The notes under the pieces are model-generated. The model was not told the origin of the DNA. It saw nothing but the letters and a program-made list of their open reading frames with translations, and searched no databases. Below are positions 1 to 7,597 of a stretch of DNA of 64,000 nt, in pieces; position 1 is the first letter of the stretch; the number at the start of each line of letters is the position of its first letter. The position numbers and the translations under genes are program-made. Origin of the DNA: Blastopirellula marina (lineage in GTDB: Bacteria > Planctomycetota > Planctomycetia > Pirellulales > Pirellulaceae); contig NZ_PUIA01000035.1 of NCBI RefSeq assembly GCF_002967715.1, forward strand, positions 1 through 64,000. Reading direction: 5' to 3'.

Positions 1-14
1 CCGCAGACTTCGCG

Positions 15-69
15 TCGCAGTGGCCTGCTTCCGTTCGGGCTACGCCCTCACTCCAGCAGCCCACTGCGA
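15..69. repeat. Large imperfect inverted repeat upstream of the capsid gene
   Basis: TCGCAGTG at 15-22 pairs with CACTGCGA at 62-69, and TGCT at 26-29 pairs with AGCA at 55-58, with opposed GCC triplets between them and a loop of about 25 nt. It is G+C-rich compared with the surrounding phage DNA. It could be an RNA structure in the capsid leader or a REP-like repeat copy. No coding sequence is convincing in 1-209. Confidence 0.4.
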
Positions 70-209
70 TTCCTTTTACCCAATCCGAACTCTCATAACG
101 GTGGGCCAGGTTTTTGGGGCATTTCAAACTGTCGAAGTAGTTGAACCATTTATTGGGTCACGCTCGACGTTCGCCGTTTTGTGTATGTGGCCCACACAAT
201 AGGAGAAAT

Positions 210-1493
210 ATGAATCATTACAGAGAAAAGCAAAAGCACCATGCCGAATCGGCTCGTGCTATTCACGATCTCGCAAAAGCCGAGGAACGTGAACTAACCA
301 AGGAAGAATTGGAATCCTTCAACAATGATGTTGCCATGTCGGAAGAGTACGGCAACAAGGCTGAAAAGCTTGAAAAGCTCGAAGCCATGGAATCCAAAAT
401 GAAGGAAAGTGCTGGCCGTATTTCCAAGCCTGAATCCTTCAGTGAACCAGTACATGAAGACGTGGAACGATTCTCCGTTCTTCGAGCCATTCGTCTCAAG
501 CTAGAAGGCAAGCAGCTTGATGGTGTCGAAGCTGAAGTTTCCGATGAAATTGCGAAGCGAAGTGGTAGATCGGCAGAAGGTTTCTACCTTCCAATGACGG
601 CAAAAGCACAGAACTTCGATTTGAACGTTACCACTGGTGCAGGTGGTTTGAACACCACTATTGATTACGGCAACTTCATCGAATTGCTTCGTGCTCAGTT
701 GCTCGTCCAGTCACTTGGTGCTCGTGTCATGACCGACCTTAACGGCACGATCCAGATTCCAAAGCAATCTGGTGGAGCAACGGCCTATTGGATCAATGCC
801 AATGGTTCCAACACGATCACCGCAAGTAATCAAACCATTACACAGGTTCCGCTTGCCCCAAACACCCTTGGTTGTCATACACGCTACACACGTGCATTCT
901 TGAAGCAAACCTCTATGGATGTCGAGCAGTTTATCTTGGCCGACCTTGCCGCAGTACGTGCTTTGGAAGTTGATCGTGCTGTGTTCAACGGCTCTGGATC
1001 AGGTGCCGAGCCAGAAGGTTTGCTCCAGAATAGTTCCGTTGCAACTGTTGCATTGGGTAATGATGGTGGTGCTCCAACATTCGGCAAGATGGTCGAAATG
1101 GAAACCGCAGTCGCTTCCGAGAATGCCTTGGTTGGTAATCTCAACTACGTCACCACTCCAGCGGGGCGTGGCAAGCTGAAGACGACCCCAGTTGAAAGCG
1201 GTAATCCTCGTATGATTTGGGAAGGTAGCCAAATCAACGGATACAACGCCCATGCAACAACGTTGCTTCCGAACGACCTCACAAAGGGTGCCTACGGAGA
1301 AAATCTCTCTGCCGCAGTCTTCGGTAACTTCAATGATGTTATTGTCGGCATGTGGGGTGGCGTCGATGTCATCGTGAACCCATACAGCGATGATGACGCT
1401 GGTGCTGTGAAGATTACGCTTCTTGGTGAAACCGATATCGCTTTCCGCCATGTCGAATCTTTCAGCAAGTGTATCGACATGGCAACCAGCTAA
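210..1493 (+). CDS. Major capsid protein, HK97 fold
   Basis: A 427-residue HK97-family (Phage_capsid) major head protein that assembles the icosahedral shell. The first 75 or so residues are strongly charged, Glu/Lys-rich and helical, as in the HK97 delta (scaffold) domain, which is normally removed by the prohead protease. The remainder (about 100-427) has the family layout, with a Gly/Thr-rich stretch near 155-165 and a C-terminal segment rich in beta-strand. The ATG at 210 was chosen because AGGAGA lies just upstream at 201-206. An in-frame extension to 141 exists but has no such site. A strong terminator follows the stop. The protease and portal expected upstream lie outside the window. 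Confidence 0.92.
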   Translation: MNHYREKQKHHAESARAIHDLAKAEERELTKEELESFNNDVAMSEEYGNKAEKLEKLEAMESKMKESAGRISKPESFSEPVHEDVERFSVLRAIRLKLEGKQLDGVEAEVSDEIAKRSGRSAEGFYLPMTAKAQNFDLNVTTGAGGLNTTIDYGNFIELLRAQLLVQSLGARVMTDLNGTIQIPKQSGGATAYWINANGSNTITASNQTITQVPLAPNTLGCHTRYTRAFLKQTSMDVEQFILADLAAVRALEVDRAVFNGSGSGAEPEGLLQNSSVATVALGNDGGAPTFGKMVEMETAVASENALVGNLNYVTTPAGRGKLKTTPVESGNPRMIWEGSQINGYNAHATTLLPNDLTKGAYGENLSAAVFGNFNDVIVGMWGGVDVIVNPYSDDDAGAVKITLLGETDIAFRHVESFSKCIDMATS

Positions 1494-1516
1494 GACGATT
1501 AGCAAAGATCAACCAG

Positions 1517-1546
1517 AAAGACCGTCATTCGTGGCGGTCTTTTTTC
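1517..1546 (+). terminator. Rho-independent terminator after the capsid gene
   Basis: AGACCGTC at 1519-1526 pairs with GGCGGTCT at 1533-1540 (one G-U pair), extended by AA/TT, with a 6-nt loop and a run of T at 1540-1545. It sits 24 nt after the capsid stop and probably sets high capsid output apart from the neck genes. Confidence 0.8.
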
Positions 1547-1552
1547 TTTGTC

Positions 1553-1566
1553 ACTCCATACATATC
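1553..1566 (+). promoter_or_regulatory. Candidate phage promoter motif (TACATA family)
   Basis: TCCATACATATCT lies between the capsid terminator and the next start codon. It shares a TACATA core preceded by a C/A-rich trio with the motifs at 3698, 4912, 6730 and 14047 (minus). The start codon at 1570 follows within a few bases and has no clear Shine-Dalgarno, so a transcript starting here would be nearly leaderless. No -35 element is evident. Promoter function is inference. Confidence 0.35.
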
Positions 1567-1569
1567 TGC

Positions 1570-1950
1570 ATGGAACTAAATCGAATTATCTACCTGTTGG
1601 AAGACACGCTGATCGGCAAACACTACTGCTACGAAAATGATCTTGTGGAAGTCGAATCTGCCGACCGTGCAAAGAAACTGCAAGATAAAGGTGTGGGGCT
1701 GATCGTTGATACCGCCTCAGACTTTGCCATCTACCTACGGGACTTACAAAAGAAACGAGAAACCTGCGTAGAGTGCGAACAATTCATCAATCGCATTCGC
1801 AAATTCCCCATTGATTGGCAGACGGATGAGTGGAGAAAGCTAGTCGAAGAAATCGACCTCATCCTGCCTTCACCGTTCAAGAAGGAAGAACCCAAGGAAA
1901 ACCCGAAGCCTAAAACAACACGACGACCACGCAAAAAGAAGGAGGAATAA
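1570..1950 (+). CDS. Small head-region phage protein of unknown function
   Basis: A 126-residue protein between capsid and head-tail connector. The N-terminal 45 or so residues have the pattern of a small beta-rich structural family often found right after phage capsid genes (an 'iggk.Y..dd.veV..a.A..L...G.g' rhythm). The C-terminal 25 residues are a Lys/Pro/Arg-rich tail, probably disordered. The ATG at 1570 is the first plausible start after the terminator; an in-frame extension to 1423 would run back into the capsid gene. The stop overlaps the next start (TAATG at 1948-1952), indicating translational coupling to the connector gene. Exact role unknown. Confidence 0.7.
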   Translation: MELNRIIYLLEDTLIGKHYCYENDLVEVESADRAKKLQDKGVGLIVDTASDFAIYLRDLQKKRETCVECEQFINRIRKFPIDWQTDEWRKLVEEIDLILPSPFKKEEPKENPKPKTTRRPRKKKEE

Positions 1951-2522
1951 TGTCAGAACCTTACATTGTGACACCTCCCGATGGCTTGCCGGTCTCATTG
2001 GAACAGGCAAAGGCTCAATGCCACATCGATGATTCCTATACCGCTGAGGATGACGTTCTCACTCGGCTCATCAAAGCCGCTTGGAATTACACAGAAACAT
2101 TCCAAGCCAGAACGCTTTTGACCACCACGTATGCCCAGAAATACGACTATTTCCCGTATGAATTTCGAGTAAATCCCAAGCTTCAGTCGGTCTCAAGCAT
2201 TACCTACATCGATTCCAGCGGCGACACGATCACGCTGGATAGTGACCTGTACGAATTCGACGAACACGCCAAACCCGGTGTGATCTATCCCGAGTTCAAC
2301 ATGTGTTGGCCATCGACACGTGGAGGCCGTAACGATGTCACCCTTACATGGGTTGCGGGTTACGACGATGACGAGGTTCCTGAATCTACACAAAGTGGAA
2401 TTCTCCAAATCGTCGCCCATTGGTTCAAACATCGTGAGGCGGTTCTGCAAGGTGGTTTTGCCGAAGTCCCGATGCAGGCCAAATCGTTGCTTGCCATTGA
2501 ATGCTGGGGGTCGTACCGATGA
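1950..2522 (+). CDS. Head-tail connector (gp6-like / phiE125 gp8 family)
   Basis: A 190-residue neck protein of the gp6-like head-tail connector family, which forms the ring under the portal. The first 60 or so residues are the helical DNA-packaging/connector motif with the typical beginning 'P..LPVSLEQAKAQCHID' and 'L..LI.AA..Y.E'. A beta-rich middle and a C-terminal helix containing IVAHWFKHREA complete the family pattern. It overlaps the gene before by one base and the gene after by four (ATGA at 2519), so the neck genes form one translationally coupled set. Confidence 0.85.
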   Translation: MSEPYIVTPPDGLPVSLEQAKAQCHIDDSYTAEDDVLTRLIKAAWNYTETFQARTLLTTTYAQKYDYFPYEFRVNPKLQSVSSITYIDSSGDTITLDSDLYEFDEHAKPGVIYPEFNMCWPSTRGGRNDVTLTWVAGYDDDEVPESTQSGILQIVAHWFKHREAVLQGGFAEVPMQAKSLLAIECWGSYR

Positions 2523-2833
2523 CACCAGCAGGAGAATTCAACAAACGAGTTACCTACAGCCAATTAACCGGCGTGGACAACCACAACAAAAAGACATATT
2601 CGACCGTTGGAACATATTGGGCAAAGGTCACATCGTCAGCAGGTGGCGAGAAACCCGACAAGCACGGAACCCAAGCTACACGTGTGTATGTGGTAAGAAT
2701 CCGCAACAACGGGATTGAACCCAAGGCAGAGGGTCAATTGCTCTATAAGAACAAGACGTTACATATCGCCAGTGTGTTCGATGTGGATGAGGAAGGAGTA
2801 GAGTGGGAATTGTCTTGCACGGAGGTGGTGTAA
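2519..2833 (+). CDS. Head closure / head-tail adaptor (SPP1 gp16-like)
   Basis: A 104-residue protein matching the phage head-tail joining family (SPP1 gp16 / HK97 gp7 type), which closes the connector and binds the tail. A small beta-barrel is suggested by alternating hydrophobic strands: 'NKRVTYSQ' near the N-terminus, 'TYWAKVTSSAGGE' in the middle, and a 'VRIRNN.GI....L.Y....L.I.SV.D.DE' ending. The start at 2519 overlaps the previous stop as ATGA. The in-frame start at 2501 lies deeper within the previous gene and is less likely. Confidence 0.82.
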   Translation: MTPAGEFNKRVTYSQLTGVDNHNKKTYSTVGTYWAKVTSSAGGEKPDKHGTQATRVYVVRIRNNGIEPKAEGQLLYKNKTLHIASVFDVDEEGVEWELSCTEVV

Positions 2834-3268
2834 ATGGAATGGAAGGTAAGCATCACCGGCGAAAAGAAGCTGGACAAAGCCCTTCGCAACCTAGAGCCAA
2901 AGTTTCGCCGAAAGGTTGCCAACAAGGCTATGCGAAAAGGTATGAAAATCATCCAACGCACAGCCAAGAGCTATGCCCCTGTCGGCAAACCACAGAAGGA
3001 CCATACTCCCGGTTTACTAAAGAAAAACATCAAGGTTCGTGCTGGTAAGCGATCCCGTCGCACCTTTGGCATCGACGTAAGAATCGGTGACAAGGACTGG
3101 CAAGGAAAAGCATGGTACGGCTCAGCCGTCGTTTTCGGAACTAAGAAACAGAAAGAGAACGACTTCATGAAGCGAGCATATAAAGACAAAGAATCACAGG
3201 TCAGAAAACAAGTGATTAACGACATGTGGCAGGGTATCGAAGATATCGCCAAAGAAGGAGCAAGATGA
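2834..3268 (+). CDS. HK97 gp10-like neck/tail protein
   Basis: A 144-residue basic protein of the HK97 gp10 family, placed as usual between the head-closure gene and the tail terminator. The N-terminal half has the characteristic run beginning 'GEKKLDKALRNL' and leading to a long helix with 'KAMRKGMKIIQRTAKSYAPVG'. A 'LKKNIKVRAGK' segment follows, as in family members. It starts directly after the previous stop and overlaps the next gene by four bases (ATGA at 3265). Probable role: tail completion or neck assembly, known only by family. Confidence 0.82.
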   Translation: MEWKVSITGEKKLDKALRNLEPKFRRKVANKAMRKGMKIIQRTAKSYAPVGKPQKDHTPGLLKKNIKVRAGKRSRRTFGIDVRIGDKDWQGKAWYGSAVVFGTKKQKENDFMKRAYKDKESQVRKQVINDMWQGIEDIAKEGAR

Positions 3269-3684
3269 CAATACAGCAGGCAATAGTCAACTATCTATTG
3301 GAACAAAGCAATGTAACCGATCTCGTATCGAATCGAATTTTCACCAATCATTTGCCGCAAAAGCCCGAGTTTCCAGCTATCACCATTCGTCTCGTTTCGG
3401 CTGACCATGGCCGAAACCTCGACGGCCCAAATGGCGTGGTCAGGGCTCGCATTCAAATCGAGGCTTGGTCGAAAGATTTTCTTGAATCGCAAGACATCGC
3501 TGAACAAGTAAGAACGAAGGTGCAGGGATATTCCGGCCTGATGGATGAATTGCTCATTCGATCATGTGGTCTTGAGGAAGACATCGATACACCGGAGCCA
3601 CCAGACGACGATTCCGACGAATGGTTTTATAGCAAGGCTTTGATTTTCTCGATGCTCTACATCGAATCGATTCCCGCTCACTAA
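3265..3684 (+). CDS. Tail terminator / DUF3168-type tail completion protein
   Basis: A 139-residue protein of the DUF3168 (SPP1 gp17-like) family, which caps the tail tube at the head end. The N-terminus 'IQQAIVNYLLEQSNVTDLV..RIF' and then 'PQKPEFPAITIRLVS' are typical, as is the 'R.QIEAWS.....A..IAEQVR' helix. It begins at the ATG overlapping the gp10-like stop. The longer in-frame reading from 3226 would run far into the upstream gene. It is the last gene of the coupled neck block; a gap of 59 nt with a TACATA motif follows. Confidence 0.82.
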   Translation: MTIQQAIVNYLLEQSNVTDLVSNRIFTNHLPQKPEFPAITIRLVSADHGRNLDGPNGVVRARIQIEAWSKDFLESQDIAEQVRTKVQGYSGLMDELLIRSCGLEEDIDTPEPPDDDSDEWFYSKALIFSMLYIESIPAH

Positions 3685-3697
3685 ATCGAGATCGCCA

Positions 3698-3710
3698 CCA
3701 CTACATACCT
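3698..3710 (+). promoter_or_regulatory. Candidate phage promoter motif (TACATA family)
   Basis: CCACTACATACCT lies in the gap ahead of the tail-tube gene. The same 13 bases recur exactly at 4912-4924 ahead of the tape-measure gene, and relatives sit at 1553, 6730 and 14047 (minus). The next gene has its own ribosome site (GGAGGA at 3735-3740). The recurrence in gaps between genes supports a regulatory role; promoter activity is inference. Confidence 0.4.
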
Positions 3711-3743
3711 CTAAAGTCATTAGCTACTGACCATTGGAGGAAT

Positions 3744-4244
3744 ATGGCAATCACAATTGGAGAAGGTTGTCTTCTCAAACAAAACGGAACAACTGTTGGT
3801 CAGCGTACCAGCATCACCGGTCCATCTTCGTCACGTGCCGAGGTGGAAACCACACATCTCGATTCAGAACAGAAAGAATATCGCCCCGGCCTGAAAGAAT
3901 CCGGTACGGTTTCTCTGGAATACGAATTCGATCCTCAAGATACAAGCCATCAAGCCGTGGAAACCTCCTATGACGATGGAGACACGGACGAATGGACCTT
4001 GGAATATTCAGACGGTTCAACTCGTGTTTTCGACGGCTTCATTACATCATACGAAACTAACGGCATGACCGTTGAGGGCAATGTTCTTGCATCGCTCACG
4101 ATTCGTATCACTGGCGACATCACACGCACAAATGCCAGCGTGGGTCTCTTGTCAGTTAATGGCAAAAAGGGCGTTCACGTTCGATCTCGGAACAATCCCA
4201 AGGTTGAAACCACGAAGGTTGATACCAAGGAAGGAGGCAAATAA
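3744..4244 (+). CDS. Major tail tube protein
   Basis: A 166-residue protein in the position and style of siphovirus major tail (tube) proteins of the lambda gpV / phage_tail_2 type: a compact beta-sandwich subunit that stacks into hexameric rings. It opens 'MAITIGEGCLLKQNG', holds acidic segments typical of the family ('DQDTSHQAVE'-like region, 'DDGDTDEWTLEYSDGSTRVFDG'), and ends with a strand-rich 'EGNVLASLTIRITGDI' followed by a polar tail. A strong ribosome site (GGAGGA) precedes the ATG. Its stop overlaps the chaperone start (TAATG at 4242-4246). Confidence 0.8.
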   Translation: MAITIGEGCLLKQNGTTVGQRTSITGPSSSRAEVETTHLDSEQKEYRPGLKESGTVSLEYEFDPQDTSHQAVETSYDDGDTDEWTLEYSDGSTRVFDGFITSYETNGMTVEGNVLASLTIRITGDITRTNASVGLLSVNGKKGVHVRSRNNPKVETTKVDTKEGGK

Positions 4245-4573
4245 TGCCGATGACCCGAGAGGAAATCCTTGCCATTGATGATACACCGATTCATGAGGTG
4301 AAAGTCGCAAACTGGCCCAAGCCTCTTCTGTTTCGTTCGGTACGTGCTGACGAGACCGAACGTGTGTACAAGATCATCAATGGTGGACCGAACAAACATG
4401 TAAACTTGGTTGCCTTGCTTTGCTGTGACGAGGAAGGCAACCCGCTGTTTACCGAAGACGACGTTGCCGAATTGTGTAAGAAATCGATGTCTTCGGTTCA
4501 GCAGATCATGGAGGCAATCGTTGAGGCTCATCCTATTCTCACTGCGGACACCGCAGAACTTGAAAAAAACTAG
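4244..4573 (+). CDS. Tail assembly chaperone, short form (gpG-like)
   Basis: A 109-residue protein between tail tube and tape measure, the invariant place for the siphovirus tail assembly chaperone that coats the tape-measure protein during tail assembly. It is acidic and helical in its second half ('FTEDDVAELCKKSMSSVQQIMEAI'). The last codons before the stop form a -1 slippery heptamer (A AAA AAC, 4564-4570), which predicts a longer G-T fusion made from the same start. Identification rests on position, size and the frameshift site rather than on a recognised domain. Confidence 0.8.
   Translation: MPMTREEILAIDDTPIHEVKVANWPKPLLFRSVRADETERVYKIINGGPNKHVNLVALLCCDEEGNPLFTEDDVAELCKKSMSSVQQIMEAIVEAHPILTADTAELEKN
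4564..4570 (+). promoter_or_regulatory. Programmed -1 ribosomal frameshift site, A AAA AAC
   Basis: In the chaperone reading frame the codons are GAA AAA AAC TAG, giving the heptamer A_AAA_AAC directly before the stop at 4571-4573. After a -1 slip the ribosome reads CTA GTC AAC... from 4570, and this frame stays open to the stop at 4891-4893, joining exactly the frame of the 4591 ORF. This is the canonical X XXY YYZ layout of tail-chaperone G/GT pairs. Confidence 0.85.
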
Positions 4574-4893
4574 TCAACTCTCCGTTCAGGATGTTCACTT
4601 TCAAATTGGCAGGACATCTCAAAATGACGGTTGCCGAACTTGGCAAACGCATGAGCGGAGAGGAACTAATCGAATGGATGGTCTTCGACCGTTTACACCC
4701 GATCCCTGACCCATGGCTACAAACCGGTGTGATGTGTCAATACATCGCCGAACCATGGTTAAAGAAGAAATCAGGTGGCAAATGGAGACCAACGGACTTT
4801 ATGCCGGTCGAGAGAATCCAACGGCATGTACAGTCTGAAGAGGAATGCAAAGCCGCATTTGATGCCGTCACATCCTCGCTTTCCAAACGGTAA
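4570..4893 (+). CDS. Tail assembly chaperone T extension, made by -1 frameshift (gpGT)
   Basis: This frame encodes the C-terminal part of the long tail chaperone. It is reached from the short form by slipping back one base at 4564-4570, which gives a fusion of about 216 residues (109 + 107). The T part includes 'HLKMTVAELGKRMSGEELIEW' and 'DPWLQTGVMCQYIAEPW', the pattern of lambda gpT-like C-terminal domains that bind the tail tube. An ATG exists at 4591 without an obvious ribosome site, so independent initiation is less likely. The stop codon lies within a terminator hairpin. Confidence 0.78.
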   Translation, partial: LVNSPFRMFTFKLAGHLKMTVAELGKRMSGEELIEWMVFDRLHPIPDPWLQTGVMCQYIAEPWLKKKSGGKWRPTDFMPVERIQRHVQSEEECKAAFDAVTSSLSKR

Positions 4894-4906
4894 GCGAGGA
4901 TTTTCT
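4872..4906 (+). terminator. Rho-independent terminator overlapping the end of the chaperone extension
   Basis: ATCCTCGCTT at 4872-4881 pairs perfectly with AAGCGAGGAT at 4892-4901, with a 10-nt loop containing the stop codon, followed by a T-rich run. It separates the chaperone from the tape-measure gene. Confidence 0.8.
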
Positions 4907-4911
4907 TTGCG

Positions 4912-4924
4912 CCACTACATACCT
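4912..4924 (+). promoter_or_regulatory. Candidate phage promoter motif (TACATA family)
   Basis: CCACTACATACCT is an exact repeat of 3698-3710, placed 6 nt after a terminator and 17 nt before the tape-measure start. Restarting transcription right after a terminator would make functional sense; no -35 element is evident. Confidence 0.4.
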
Positions 4925-4940
4925 GAAAACGGAGGATGTA

Positions 4941-6713
4941 ATGGCAGTAATTGGAAACATCAGCATCGGATTTCGAGCTAACGCAAAAGGCTTGAAAAAG
5001 GGGGCCGATCAAGCACGGGGAATCTTGAACAAACTCGGTGGTGGCATCATGAAGGTTAGCGGGATGATCGCTGGCTTGGGTGCCGCTGTCGGTGTTGCCG
5101 CTGCCGCTGCCAAATTTACCCAGATGGCTGTAGCTCAAGCCGAAAACATCAAGTATTCCACTCGACTCGCCAAACAGATCGGAACAACCACCAAGGCCCT
5201 AACCGGTCTTCAATATGCAGCAAAAAAGGCTCTCGGAACCGACGACATCGAAGGTTTCGGCGATGCTCTTTCTGACATGCAGGAAAAGATTGGTGATGTC
5301 ACTCTTGAAGAAGGTGGAGCCAAGGACATCCTCGAACAACTTGGTTTGGATGCCGACACCATGGCAAGCCAAGATGCTGAAGAAAACTTCTTGCAAATTG
5401 CCGATGCCATTTCTGGTATGCAAAACCAAGCCGAGAAGCTCCACGTCGCAGATACCTTGTTCGGTGGCGAAGGACAGAAAATGCTTCCGTTGTTGGAAAA
5501 AGGTCGTAAAGGCATTGAAGAAATGCAGGCTGAAGCGGAAAAGATGGGACTCACATTTACGGAGATGGAAGCTCATCAGGTCGTCAAAGTCCAACAGGCT
5601 ATTGGTCATCTTCAAGACCAATTCCAAGGTTTGGCAAACCAGATGGTGATTCAGGTTGCTCCTTATGTGTCTGCATTGATTGACGAATTCGAGAGAATGG
5701 GTTTAACCGGCGTGGATTCCACACAAGCCATCTCGCAAGGTCTTGGCTTTGCAGCCGATGGAATTGGCATCGTTGGCGATTCCATTGATTTTGTGATGGA
5801 TGGTTTCAAATTTCTTCAATCTGGCCTAACCAAGTATGTTGCATGGGTCGTCAATATGTACGACTATCTCGCTCGCTACATCGACACTCTCATGGGAGAG
5901 TTGTACCGAAACACCGGTGTCGGCATGGAAACCAACATTTCGGCATACACATCGGCTATAGCAGAAGACCTGCATAAATTGTCTGCCGATCAGTGGGATG
6001 GAGCAATGAAATCATTCACGGACAAAACGCCATCTGAACGAATCGACAACTTCTTTGACAGAATGCAGAAGGGTGCTGAAAAGGCACGAAATGCCATCAC
6101 GGAATTCCCTCCCGCTATCAACAAAGCAACCGGTGCAACCATGAAACTGGGGAAGGCCGTCAAGGATTTAGAATCATCCTTGCAGGAACAAATTGCAACA
6201 TTTGGAATGAGCGGCACAGAGGTTGATATTTGGAGGTTGAAGCAACAAGGTGCCACGGAGCAACAATTGGCTTCGGCTCGAAAGCTTGCCGACCAACTAA
6301 AATCCTTGGATGAACATAAGACCTTGCAGGAAGATGCCAAGGCCCTAATCGACACGTTGAAAACGCCCGAGGAACTGTATCAGGATCGCATCGCCAAATT
6401 GACCAAGATGCTCAACACCAACGATGCCAACGGCAACACGTTGATTAGCTTCGAGCAATTCACCAAGGCTGCGAAGATGGCACGTGATGAAATCTTCGGC
6501 GAACAGAACAACGAGAAACGATTTGCATCATTGTCTGAATTTGGATCGGTCGAGGCTCGTAATGATATTGTTCGCCACATGTTTGGTGGTGGCAATGATC
6601 CAGAGAAAACCCAACGAGATCAACTGGCAGAGCAAAAGAAGTCGGCTCAATCTCTTGCACGAATCGAAAAGAAATTATCGGCTCCACATGTTGCCAGTTT
6701 GCCAACTCCGTAA
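4941..6713 (+). CDS. Tail tape measure protein
   Basis: A 590-residue tape-measure protein that sets tail length and spans the tail tube. Signs are the opening 'IGFRANAKGLKKGADQARGIL', long heptad-like helices, and a Gly/Ala-rich hydrophobic segment around residues 37-60 ('MIAGLGAAVGVAAAAAKF') like the membrane-inserting parts of tape measures. A second hydrophobic zone lies around 280-310. The length is short for the family; at about 1.5 angstrom per residue the tail would be roughly 90 nm. A GGAGG ribosome site precedes the ATG. It follows the tail chaperone as in nearly all siphoviruses. Confidence 0.88.
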   Translation: MAVIGNISIGFRANAKGLKKGADQARGILNKLGGGIMKVSGMIAGLGAAVGVAAAAAKFTQMAVAQAENIKYSTRLAKQIGTTTKALTGLQYAAKKALGTDDIEGFGDALSDMQEKIGDVTLEEGGAKDILEQLGLDADTMASQDAEENFLQIADAISGMQNQAEKLHVADTLFGGEGQKMLPLLEKGRKGIEEMQAEAEKMGLTFTEMEAHQVVKVQQAIGHLQDQFQGLANQMVIQVAPYVSALIDEFERMGLTGVDSTQAISQGLGFAADGIGIVGDSIDFVMDGFKFLQSGLTKYVAWVVNMYDYLARYIDTLMGELYRNTGVGMETNISAYTSAIAEDLHKLSADQWDGAMKSFTDKTPSERIDNFFDRMQKGAEKARNAITEFPPAINKATGATMKLGKAVKDLESSLQEQIATFGMSGTEVDIWRLKQQGATEQQLASARKLADQLKSLDEHKTLQEDAKALIDTLKTPEELYQDRIAKLTKMLNTNDANGNTLISFEQFTKAAKMARDEIFGEQNNEKRFASLSEFGSVEARNDIVRHMFGGGNDPEKTQRDQLAEQKKSAQSLARIEKKLSAPHVASLPTP

Positions 6714-6729
6714 GAATCTCGCTGCCAAG

Positions 6730-6740
6730 CCATACATAAG
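6730..6740 (+). promoter_or_regulatory. Candidate phage promoter motif (TACATA family)
   Basis: CCATACATAAG lies in the 30-nt gap between tape measure and the next gene, three bases before its ATG. It shares TACATA with the four related sites. As at 1553-1570, the gene just behind it lacks a clear Shine-Dalgarno. Confidence 0.33.
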
Positions 6741-6743
6741 GGC

Positions 6744-7589
6744 ATGGCAGTTCTTGATGTGTACGAAAAATACGGGCTCCGTTCTGGTGGGCGAGATTCT
6801 AACGGCAACATGACCTTAAACAGGACATGGATTGCTGAATGCAGCAACCATGATGATCCTGTCATCGTCGAGTCTGCTTGGGTCGATGAAACGGGTCTCC
6901 AATGGGGAGATGCGTATGTAACCGAAAGCAGCAGCTATTCCTTCGCTGTAATCAATGGTATCGACTATTCCTTTGTTGATGAGTCCACGTGGATTTGGCT
7001 CATCAATGTCACGTATGGCAAGCGGGAGAAATTCCGCAATCCATTGTTGGAACCAGCACGTCTGTCCTTTGGTCTGTACCAGACACAGATTCCAGTGGAT
7101 TTCGACTGCTTCGGACGAGCGATTCTCAATCCTTGTGGTGAACCCTACGAAGAACCGGTGATGCGTGACGATTCACGTTCCACCTTAACGGTTCGTCTGA
7201 ACGTGGGTTACAACTCGTTCAATTGGGGCGTGGCTCAACAATATCGAGATTGCACGAACTCAAACTGGTGGAAGGGCGGGGCACCGGGAACGGTGAAAAT
7301 CTCCGACATCTCAGCAGAATCGGACGAACACGATGAGATTGGTGCTTATTGGAAGGTTGCTTACACGTTCCATCATAACCCACTCACATGGGATTCACGC
7401 CCATTGAACAAAGGCTTTCATCAATTGGTTGACGGCAAACCCAAGAAGATTCTTCTTGCCGATGGCAAAGAACCGGATACCGCTCAACTGTTGGACAACA
7501 ACGGAAAATTTATCCCCAAGGGAACCGGGCAGCCAACCTTTGGCAGGTTCCAGATTTACAACCGAGTTCCCTTCAACTTCCCGTTCTAG
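6744..7589 (+). CDS. Tail-tip / distal tail-like structural protein, unrecognised family
   Basis: A 281-residue protein directly after the tape measure, where siphoviruses place the distal tail protein. No domain was recognised. It is rich in aromatic residues and beta-strand, with several Trp/Tyr/Asn clusters ('TWIWLINVTYG', 'NSNWWKGG', 'YWKVAYTFHHNPLTWDSRPLNKGF'). The last motif, strands ending in a conserved-looking loop with 'KPKKILLADGKEP', suggests a tail-tip or baseplate hub subunit. The ATG at 6744 is four bases after a TACATA motif. Function is inferred from position only. Confidence 0.6.
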   Translation: MAVLDVYEKYGLRSGGRDSNGNMTLNRTWIAECSNHDDPVIVESAWVDETGLQWGDAYVTESSSYSFAVINGIDYSFVDESTWIWLINVTYGKREKFRNPLLEPARLSFGLYQTQIPVDFDCFGRAILNPCGEPYEEPVMRDDSRSTLTVRLNVGYNSFNWGVAQQYRDCTNSNWWKGGAPGTVKISDISAESDEHDEIGAYWKVAYTFHHNPLTWDSRPLNKGFHQLVDGKPKKILLADGKEPDTAQLLDNNGKFIPKGTGQPTFGRFQIYNRVPFNFPF

Positions 7590-7597
7590 GAGGCCAT

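Noticed and set aside
20-202. Short plus-strand ORF before the capsid gene
   Set aside because: It runs through the inverted repeat at 15-69 and reads as translated repeat sequence; no ribosome site.
999-1505. Minus-strand ORF of 168 codons in the capsid region
   Set aside because: Antisense shadow of the capsid gene; no ribosome site or recognisable domain.
4410-4709. Third-frame ORF across the chaperone region, considered as an alternative (+1) frameshift product
   Set aside because: The slip site and the open -1 frame explain the downstream coding part exactly; this frame ends early and has shadow-like composition.
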